NCBI GenBank assembly: GCA_029553225.1
Contig: JAKPCP010000003.1
Span: 1 to 5,062 of the forward strand
DNA length: 5,062 nt
Direction of reading: 5' to 3'
From: a bacterium
GTDB taxonomy: Bacteria; Patescibacteriota; Minisyncoccia; Minisyncoccales; GWA2-38-27
Positions within the stretch are counted from its first letter, which is position 1; each line of letters opens with the position of its first letter. Made by a program: the position numbers and the translations under genes. Under the pieces are notes generated by a model. It saw only the letters and a program-made list of their open reading frames with translations, made no database searches and had not been told where the DNA came from. Of the stretch, positions 1 through 5,062 are shown in pieces.

Positions 1-1941
1 ATTTTTATAACTATTGCAAATTCTTTAAAAAACACATTATTAAAAGAAATAGAAAGAATTCAGACTGCATTTTCTAATCTAAATGAGAATAGCGATAACA
101 CTATAAATTCTCTAAATATTCTAAAAACTATATTTTTAAGTATCGGGGTTGCGATAAATGTTGCGGTAAGTGTCGTAGGCAATTTAATTACTGCTTTTAT
201 TAATCTTACAAAAGTCGCAATGGCGACTGGTGAACTATTATTTAATATTTTTACAGGCAAATGGGATAAAGTTGGCGATTCGGCAAAAGTGGCTTTTGAA
301 AGTATAAAAAATTTCGGGGCTGGTATATCTGATAGTTTTAAAGATGTTGTAAACACGGCGAGTCAGTCTTTTAGTAATTTAAATAAAAATTTAGATATAG
401 AAAAAACTTTAAGCAACTCTAAAAAAAATTTTGAAGTTTTTAAAAATCAAACGACAGAAATTCTTAAGAATCAGAATAATCAAATTTTACAAAATAATAA
501 TGAAATAATTACAAATAATTTACAATTTACACAAGAATTATTATCGCAATACAAAGAATATGTCGTGATAAAACAAGATTTAATAAACAAGAATTATGCT
601 AACGAGCAAGAATATTTCGAAAAATTAAACAAATTGCGTGAATTAGAGAAAATAAAGGGCATAAAGGAGTTAGAAGATTATTACAATTCGCAAAATAAGA
701 TTATTGAGAAAGCGAAAATTAATGTCGAAGGTATAAAAAAGTTTTTCGAAGGGCTAAATTTTTCTAACGTTTTTAACACGATAAACGAAGGGCTTACGGG
801 GGCAATTAATTCTATAAACAATTCTATCGCAAGCGCAAGCTCGGGTATTGGTAAAGCAATAAGTGAATTAGTAAACGAGTTAAAAAAAATAGAGGATTCA
901 AGTTTATCGGATGCTGAAAAGTTTAAAGAAAAATTAAAAGCTATTTTTCAAGCGATTGGCGAGGTCGCGGGGAATGTTTTTAATGCGGTTGGCAACATAA
1001 TTAATGCGAGCTTTGGGTATTATAATAATTTATTACAGGTAGATTTAAAAAATATAGAAAACTCTTATGCTGAATTATTTAAAAAGTTAGAGAAAGAAAG
1101 GGATAAACAGTTAAAGGCAATTGAAGAGCAGACACAGAATGAATTGAAGATACTCGGGCTTGCAAATAAAACAGAATTAGAGTTAGCACAAGAGAAATTA
1201 GAAGAACTTAAAGCACTAAGAGAAGAATTTTCAGACGAGGAGACCGAACAAAGGTTGCAGCAGTTAGAGGCTTATTATCAATCGCTGGGGGAACAAACAG
1301 ATGAAGAAATTAGGCAAGCTTACGAAAGGCAAAAAGCAAAAATTTTAGAAACAGAAGAGAAAAAAAGGTTTGATTTAGAAGAGCAAATATCAACGCAACA
1401 AAAAGAAGTCAAAAAATTACAGATTTTAGATGAATCTAACAAGAAAAAAACAGAAATCGAGGCAAAATATCAAAAACAGAAAGAAGATTTAGAGAAAAAA
1501 AGACAAAATGAACTAAACGAAAAAGAAAAGCAAATTTTTGAAGCAAATAAAGCTAATCAAATAGCAAATGTTTGGATACAAACTGGTGTAGGTATAGCAA
1601 CAGCTCTGGCTACTTCGATGCAGTTAGGGCCTATTGCAGGTCCAATTATGGCAGGTGTGCTTTCGACTTTGTTGTTAACTAACGCAGGAGTGCAAACAGG
1701 ATTGATAGCAAGTCAAAGTTATACACCTAAAAATTTCGCTACTGGGGGTATCGTTGTAGGAGAAGCTGGGCGCGAGATTGTAAGTTTGCCACGAGGGACT
1801 GAAATTTTAAACAACGATAAAACTGAAAGAATTTTGTCTGGCGGTGAAATAGTAAACGAAATAAATGTTTATATCGATAGTGAAAAAATTGAGCAATTTT
1901 TAATAAGAAAGAGAAAATCTTTAAATTTAAGGTATTTGTAA
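1..1941 (+). CDS. Phage tail tape-measure protein, C-terminal part (5' end outside window)
   Basis: This protein spans the lumen of the tail tube, sets tail length and is ejected ahead of the DNA. The frame is open from base 1 (646 codons before TAA 1939-1941). ATG 220 has no Shine-Dalgarno site and lies inside the frame, so the true start is upstream. Residues are numbered from base 1. Residues 41-84 form a hydrophobic stretch (IGVAINVAVSVVGNLITAFI) typical of membrane-interacting tape-measure segments. Residues 85-340 are mostly helical, with an Asn/Gln-rich part near 149-176. Residues 344-518 are a highly charged Lys/Glu/Gln coiled coil. Residues 522-568 are an Ala/Gly-rich hydrophobic helical hairpin containing LGPIAGPIMAGV. 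Residues 577-603 carry the family's C-terminal signature ATGGIVVGEAGREIVSLPRG. No peptidase or lytic transglycosylase motif is seen in this part. Chaperone and major tail genes would lie upstream. Function is nearly certain; full length is unknown. Confidence 0.93.
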   Translation: MFITIANSLKNTLLKEIERIQTAFSNLNENSDNTINSLNILKTIFLSIGVAINVAVSVVGNLITAFINLTKVAMATGELLFNIFTGKWDKVGDSAKVAFESIKNFGAGISDSFKDVVNTASQSFSNLNKNLDIEKTLSNSKKNFEVFKNQTTEILKNQNNQILQNNNEIITNNLQFTQELLSQYKEYVVIKQDLINKNYANEQEYFEKLNKLRELEKIKGIKELEDYYNSQNKIIEKAKINVEGIKKFFEGLNFSNVFNTINEGLTGAINSINNSIASASSGIGKAISELVNELKKIEDSSLSDAEKFKEKLKAIFQAIGEVAGNVFNAVGNIINASFGYYNNLLQVDLKNIENSYAELFKKLEKERDKQLKAIEEQTQNELKILGLANKTELELAQEKLEELKALREEFSDEETEQRLQQLEAYYQSLGEQTDEEIRQAYERQKAKILETEEKKRFDLEEQISTQQKEVKKLQILDESNKKKTEIEAKYQKQKEDLEKKRQNELNEKEKQIFEANKANQIANVWIQTGVGIATALATSMQLGPIAGPIMAGVLSTLLLTNAGVQTGLIASQSYTPKNFATGGIVVGEAGREIVSLPRGTEILNNDKTERILSGGEIVNEINVYIDSEKIEQFLIRKRKSLNLRYL

Positions 1942-1956
1942 AAAGAGGGTAAAAAA
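1941..1956 (+). promoter_or_regulatory. Ribosome binding site of the Dit-like gene
   Basis: The purine run AAAAGAGGG (1941-1949) contains GAGG, complementary to the 16S rRNA 3' end, and ends 7 bases before ATG 1957. It starts directly at the tape-measure stop codon and fixes the start of the downstream gene. Confidence 0.75.
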
Positions 1957-2742
1957 ATGATTCTAAAATTTGTAAAATTTGATTCTAACGATAATGAGCA
2001 ATTTAAAGGAGAATTGCCAGTCGACGACAGATTTGCAGATTTACAAATTACAATTCCAGAAAAAAAAATTGAAGTAAAAAAAAGTTGGGGGCAAGGAAGC
2101 ATAATAGAGAATACACCATTTTTCTCTAATCGAGTAATAAGTTTTAACTATCGATTCAAGGCAAAAAATGGACAAATTTTTACGATCGAAAGAGATGATT
2201 TTTTTAATAACTGGCTTTTTACAAATGATATTGTTTATCTTTATAGACAATCAGAAAGAGGGGAGCAACGTATTAGGGGGCATTTTAAAATTTCTGAGAA
2301 AGAGAAATATAAAAAATATGCAATATCTGATGATATAGCAATTGATTTTATTACAGAAAAACCTTTTTTTGAAAATTTAACAGAAAAAAAATATTCTGGA
2401 GTTATATCACACGGACGTGCTTTTTTTTTAATCGAAAATACAGGGAATTTGACTTCTTTTTTTGTTAAAATTAGTAATAATTCTTTTCCTTTTACCGCCC
2501 TAACGATTAAATATTTAGGGCAAAATTTAAAAATTTCTGGTTTTAATTATACAAAAATAAGCGACATTTTATTTTTAGATTTTGTTAATTTTAAATTTTA
2601 TTTAAACGAGGAAGAATTTTTTCCGATTATCGACGGTAATCCATTTTTTCTTACACACGGACAAAATAAAATTGAATTTGAAGTTAATTTAAACAAACAC
2701 GGGGGGAATCTTGATTTTTGGTTTTATGAAAAATTTATTTAG
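1957..2742 (+). CDS. Distal tail (Dit-like) protein
   Basis: The 261-residue product is probably the ring-forming distal tail protein that links the tail tube to the hub and often anchors receptor-binding proteins. Length and layout fit the siphovirus Dit family (about 230-300 residues). An N-terminal beta-rich domain (about 1-135) includes SNRVISFNYRFKAK (57-70) and a helix-strand unit DFFNNWLFTNDIVYLY (81-96), followed by RIRGHFKIS, where Dit proteins typically have a short strand after the tube-like fold. A C-terminal galectin-like domain (about 155-261) shows the expected 'IENTGN...VKISNN' strands. Its penultimate element FFLTHGQNKIEFEVN (230-244) matches the recurrent Dit pattern 'f-L-x-x-G-x-N-x-I'. 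It sits between tape measure and hub, the canonical place. No Met occurs after the start, and the gene has runs of 9 A (2060-2068) and 9 T (2421-2429). The call rests on fold-like motifs and gene order; a generic minor tail protein is the alternative. Confidence 0.77.
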   Translation: MILKFVKFDSNDNEQFKGELPVDDRFADLQITIPEKKIEVKKSWGQGSIIENTPFFSNRVISFNYRFKAKNGQIFTIERDDFFNNWLFTNDIVYLYRQSERGEQRIRGHFKISEKEKYKKYAISDDIAIDFITEKPFFENLTEKKYSGVISHGRAFFLIENTGNLTSFFVKISNNSFPFTALTIKYLGQNLKISGFNYTKISDILFLDFVNFKFYLNEEEFFPIIDGNPFFLTHGQNKIEFEVNLNKHGGNLDFWFYEKFI

Positions 2743-2750
2743 GATAAGAA
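2740..2750 (+). promoter_or_regulatory. Ribosome binding site of the hub gene, overlapping the Dit stop
   Basis: TAGGATAAGAA precedes ATG 2751. The AGGA core (2741-2744) shares bases with the TAG stop of the Dit-like gene and lies 6 bases from the start codon. This arrangement favours termination-reinitiation coupling between the two genes. Confidence 0.7.
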
Positions 2751-3962
2751 ATGAAATATAATTATTTTGGTTTAAATTTTTTTGGTGCTTTAAATAAAAA
2801 AATAATTAAATTTAAGTTTTATGATAAATTAGAAAACTTAAATAATATTTTAATTTATATTTACGACAAAAATAGAAATCTAAAAAAAATAATTACAAAG
2901 TTTTATGAAAATTACAACGAATTTTCTATAAATCAAATAAAATTTGAAATAAACAAAACAGGATGCGGGCAGTGTATAGTAGAGTTTTCGGATGCAAAGT
3001 TTGTAAATTTTAGTATAGAAGCAGAAGATATTTTTGAAATATATATCGATAATAAAAAACTATATGTAGGATTTGTATTAAACGATTTTGATTATACGAC
3101 TAAACAAGTCGTTTTGAATGGTTTTGTCAAACAATTAGACGAATTTTACTTTAATGGAATTTTTACAAATAAAACAATAAAGCAAATTCTATCAAGTATT
3201 TTTAGTTATTTAAATAACAAAATTAAAATTAAATATTCAGACTCATTGATTTTTGATTCTGGCGAGGTTTTTACCTTTGAGTTTAAAAACGAGAAAATAG
3301 TCGATATTGTTAAAAAACTAACAAATTTACAAAATAATTGTTACTTTTTTGTCGATAATAACAATTATTTAAATATAAAAAAGATAAATAAACAAAATAT
3401 ACAAAAATATTATCCAGTTTTCACCGAGAAAATATTTTTTGAAGATTTAGATATAAAATTTGACTATTCTAATATAGACGCAACAGAGTATAAAGTTTAC
3501 AAAAATAATACAGATGGAGTAGAAATATTTGTCGGCAATGTAGGCAATGAAGGCAACACGCAATTTCCTCCGTTGCCAATCGTCAACAAAATTAGAAAAA
3601 TGGAAGGAATTTACACAGCAAGTGAAGTCGTTAGTGATAATCTTGCTTTAAGAATTGCATACGAAGATTTGAAAAATAAAGCAAAAATTAAACAATCGTT
3701 AAAAGTAAAAAACATAAATTTAAAAGAATACTTACCGAGTATTGATGATTATTTAGAATTTGAGTTTTTTGAGTATTTTAAAAATTTTAATAATTATAAA
3801 GTTAATAGAATAGTTGACAATGTTACTAAAATTAATTATCTTATATACGAAAATGGAGTAAAATGCGATTTGTCTTTAGGCGATTTGATAGAAGAAGAAG
3901 GGGAAGAGTTGTATAATTTAAAGAAAAAAATAAGAATTTTAGAAACTATAAATAAAATTTAA
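2751..3962 (+). CDS. Baseplate hub / Tal-like tail-tip protein
   Basis: The 403-residue product is probably the hub that closes the tail tube under the Dit ring (gp27-like fold in T4 terms, Tal or 'Gp37-like' in siphoviruses). Supporting features: a beta-rich N-terminal part with GCGQCIVEF (71-79), matching the Gly/Cys-rich 'G-x-G-x-x-x-x-x-L/F' strand turn common in these proteins. This is followed by EIYIDNKKLYVGFV (96-109), the usual 'v-i-x-g-x-x-x-f-x-G-x-I' strand pair. An insertion domain (about 137-212) has NKTIKQILSSIFSYL and a 'DIVKKLTNLQNNCYFFVDNNNYLNI' type segment, as in hub domains of this fold. Residues 293-365 give the last hub domain. The tail SLGDLIEEEGEELYNLKKKI (375-394) matches the 'LG-x-x-x-x-x-L-x-x-L-x-x-x-I' ending frequent in the family. 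It is short: no endopeptidase or lysozyme extension follows. It is the most AT-rich gene here, full of Lys, Asn, Ile and Phe. The role is inferred from motifs and gene order. Confidence 0.77.
   Translation: MKYNYFGLNFFGALNKKIIKFKFYDKLENLNNILIYIYDKNRNLKKIITKFYENYNEFSINQIKFEINKTGCGQCIVEFSDAKFVNFSIEAEDIFEIYIDNKKLYVGFVLNDFDYTTKQVVLNGFVKQLDEFYFNGIFTNKTIKQILSSIFSYLNNKIKIKYSDSLIFDSGEVFTFEFKNEKIVDIVKKLTNLQNNCYFFVDNNNYLNIKKINKQNIQKYYPVFTEKIFFEDLDIKFDYSNIDATEYKVYKNNTDGVEIFVGNVGNEGNTQFPPLPIVNKIRKMEGIYTASEVVSDNLALRIAYEDLKNKAKIKQSLKVKNINLKEYLPSIDDYLEFEFFEYFKNFNNYKVNRIVDNVTKINYLIYENGVKCDLSLGDLIEEEGEELYNLKKKIRILETINKI
3534..3560 (+). repeat. Three 9-bp tandem units (GGCAAY-NNN) inside the hub gene
   Basis: GGCAATGTA, GGCAATGAA and GGCAACACG follow each other without a gap and encode GNV-GNE-GNT (hub residues 262-270). 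The unit is in frame, so copy-number change would add or remove three residues in what looks like a surface loop before a Pro-rich segment (QFPPLP). It stands out as GC-richer than its surroundings. Confidence 0.7.
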
Positions 3963-3972
3963 GGAGTGAAAA
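3960..3972 (+). promoter_or_regulatory. Strong ribosome binding site of the fibre gene, fused to the hub stop
   Basis: TAAGGAGTGAAAA places a near-perfect Shine-Dalgarno sequence (AAGGAGTG, 3961-3968) on top of the TAA stop of the hub gene. AAGGAG ends 6 bases before GTG 3973. It is the best site in the window and decides the GTG start, since no in-frame ATG exists downstream. Confidence 0.85.
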
Positions 3973-5062
3973 GTGGCAATAAGAGATTTACAAGTTGATT
4001 TATTACGAGATTTTATTTTAACAGAAGGGCTATTTGAATATCAAGAAGTTTTGTATACTATACCGGCCGTGGCAAATTATCCTGATAAGAACCCAATTTA
4101 CTTTGTCGTTTGGTTAGACGAGGCACCGTTTTTACAAGATCGAGCAAGTTATCCTTTCGTTGTAAAAAGGGCAAGCGATAATTTTTTGTTTACTGAAGTT
4201 GCAAATTATCCAACCCAATCCGGCACTTTTTGTGTAGCACCTGTCGGCTCTTTACGTGCCAATGCTGTTATTTTTCACGGGGATGATGCTGGCGTTCAAG
4301 TAAAAATTAATTACTGGGGATACGGAAGCATTATAAGAAATGATACTTTATTGCAAAAAGAGCAAAATCTTGCTGATATACCTGATATATCATCTGCAAG
4401 AAATAATTTAGACGTATTTAGTCGAGAAGAAGTTAATTTTAAATATAAATACGGCGTTGGACGACCTCTTTCTACTGTTATTTATGGCCCCGATAGCAAT
4501 TTTAAAAATGTTATAAGTATAACAAACGGAGAAGCGGGGTATTGTTATTTTGTTAACGGCGGGAATAACAGAATTTATAAAATAAATGTAAATAAAGATA
4601 CATTTTCTCCTTATTCCGCGCCGATACTTTTAAACTGGACACCAGCGGGGACAATAGTAAATATTTGTTATACCCCGAATTTTTTATGGGTCGTGGATGG
4701 GACAACACTTAAAAAAATTAATTTAACTAATTTAACTAATTTGCAAGTAACAACAATAACAACGAACGTGAGGGATATTGTAGGGGGTATATTAGGTTAT
4801 ACTTATCATTCGTCTAACCCTATTTATTATATTTATTACACGAACACATTGGGGCATCTTTTGGCTTATAATACAGATACGGGCGCAATAACAACTATTT
4901 ATAATAACTCAAATATAGGGCAATGGTATTATTGCACAATCGACGGGTACGGTTGTTTTTATCGTGACTCACCTTCATCATCTTTTTTATTATCGCGAGG
5001 GGTAACGACATATTGGGACCAAACTTGGATTAAATATAATCTCTCTCCTGCAACTTACGGTC
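3973..5062 (+). CDS. Tail fibre / receptor-binding protein (3' end outside window)
   Basis: The protein probably attaches to the tail tip and recognises the host surface. It starts at GTG 3973, set by the AAGGAG site, and stays open for 363 codons to the end of the window. There is no in-frame ATG, so ATG-only searches miss it. Residues 1-125 look like a beta-rich tail-attachment domain. It ends in NAVIFHGDDAGVQVKINYWG (97-116) followed by YGSII, matching the recurrent fibre pattern 'I-x-F-H-x-x-D-x-G-x-x-V-x-I-x-Y-x-G-x-G-S'. Residues 126-154 hold the classic fibre signature 'NLADIPDISSARNNL' followed by SREEV, a short helical link. From about residue 177, beta-strand units recur at roughly 47-50 residue spacing: YCYFVNGGNNRIYKI (190-204), LWVVDGTTLKKINL (238-251) and PIYYIYYTNTLGHLLAY (283-299). 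A weaker one follows near 317-342. They resemble propeller blades. Composition is distinctly GC-richer than the hub gene. Fibre assignment is solid; the propeller reading is inference. Confidence 0.85.
   Translation, partial: MAIRDLQVDLLRDFILTEGLFEYQEVLYTIPAVANYPDKNPIYFVVWLDEAPFLQDRASYPFVVKRASDNFLFTEVANYPTQSGTFCVAPVGSLRANAVIFHGDDAGVQVKINYWGYGSIIRNDTLLQKEQNLADIPDISSARNNLDVFSREEVNFKYKYGVGRPLSTVIYGPDSNFKNVISITNGEAGYCYFVNGGNNRIYKINVNKDTFSPYSAPILLNWTPAGTIVNICYTPNFLWVVDGTTLKKINLTNLTNLQVTTITTNVRDIVGGILGYTYHSSNPIYYIYYTNTLGHLLAYNTDTGAITTIYNNSNIGQWYYCTIDGYGCFYRDSPSSSFLLSRGVTTYWDQTWIKYNLSPATYG
4720..4743 (+). repeat. Short 9-bp tandem repeat (AATTTAACT) in the fibre gene
   Basis: Two perfect AATTTAACT copies (4720-4728, 4729-4737) and a partial third (AATTTG) encode the residues NLTNLTNL. 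The unit is in frame and lies right after the second propeller-like strand unit, so a slip here would lengthen a loop by three residues without breaking the gene. Confidence 0.6.

Larger units (their letters stand above)
1..5062 (+). mobile_element. Tail-tip module of a tailed phage or prophage (partial)
   Basis: Four co-directional genes with gaps of 15, 8 and 10 bases fill the window. They match the conserved order of siphovirus tail-tip genes: tape measure, Dit-like, hub/Tal-like, fibre. The order itself supports the two weakly conserved middle genes. No integrase, att site, packaging or lysis gene is present, so free phage and integrated prophage cannot be told apart. No sheath, baseplate wedge or lysozyme-hub gene is seen, which argues for a long non-contractile tail. 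Both ends of the window cut through genes. Confidence 0.85.

Noticed and set aside
220..222. ATG 220 as the start of the tape-measure gene
   Set aside because: The frame is open and tape-measure-like from base 1, a hydrophobic segment runs across the ATG, and the preceding bases (aaaagtcgca) hold no Shine-Dalgarno site.
60..356. 98-codon open frame on the minus strand
   Set aside because: It lies wholly inside the tape-measure gene on the opposite strand, has no ribosome binding site and no recognisable motif; it is a shadow of the coding frame.
1942..1956. Promoter between tape measure and Dit-like gene
   Set aside because: The gap is only 15 bases and is filled by the ribosome binding site; the A/T-rich upstream sequence offers chance -10-like strings everywhere, so no promoter can be supported.
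1869..2250. Two short minus-strand open frames (77 and 69 codons) over the tape-measure/Dit junction
   Set aside because: Both are antisense to clear genes and overlap each other in different frames. Their Phe/Ile/Ser-rich translations reflect antisense reading of AT-rich DNA, not a real protein.
2421..2463. T-rich runs as possible intrinsic terminators
   Set aside because: No GC-rich stem precedes the T runs, and they lie in the middle of an intact coding frame.
1..5062. Defence system, toxin-antitoxin, diversity-generating retroelement or CRISPR array
   Set aside because: No reverse transcriptase, template/variable repeat pair, regularly spaced repeats or small toxin-like gene is visible; the window is fully used by four tail genes.
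3973..5062. Recoding of stop codons (alternative genetic code) in this AT-rich phage
   Set aside because: All four frames read cleanly with standard stops. Genes end in TAA or TAG followed by proper starts, and Trp is coded by TGG, with no in-frame TGA, TAG or TAA that would need recoding.

Overview
The window is a compact piece of a tailed-phage (or prophage) tail module from a low-GC genome. Four genes lie head to tail on the + strand, with essentially no non-coding DNA between them. In order they are: the C-terminal 646 codons of a tail tape-measure protein (1-1941, 5' end outside the window), a distal-tail (Dit-like) protein (1957-2742), a baseplate-hub / Tal-like protein (2751-3962), and a tail-fibre or receptor-binding protein that starts at GTG 3973 and is still open at the last base. 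This is the classical tip end of a long, non-contractile (siphovirus-type) tail: tape measure, then Dit, then hub, then fibre.

The genes would work together as follows. The tape measure fills the tail tube and sets its length. The Dit-like ring joins the tube to the tip. The hub closes the tube below Dit. The fibre attaches to this complex and recognises the host surface. The junctions are 15, 8 and 10 bases long, each with a purine-rich ribosome binding site, and in the last two the site overlaps the upstream stop codon. This points to one polycistronic late transcript. No promoter, terminator, RNA gene, integrase, CRISPR array or attachment site is visible.

The host cannot be named from the sequence. 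The coding is very AT-rich (some 60-base stretches of the hub gene hold only 7-8 G+C), the standard code is used, and canonical Shine-Dalgarno sites are present, so the host is a low-GC bacterium. The fibre carries an 'NLxDIxDxxxARxNL' signature familiar from phages of Gram-negative hosts, which is a weak hint only.

The most distinctive part is the fibre gene. Its base composition is clearly richer in G+C than the hub and Dit genes. It has no in-frame ATG in 363 codons. Behind a recognisable baseplate-attachment and fibre signature it carries a C-terminal region whose spaced aromatic/beta-strand units look like propeller blades. No defence system, toxin or other novel system is evident; the window reads as a tail-tip cassette with a divergent, probably recently exchanged fibre.
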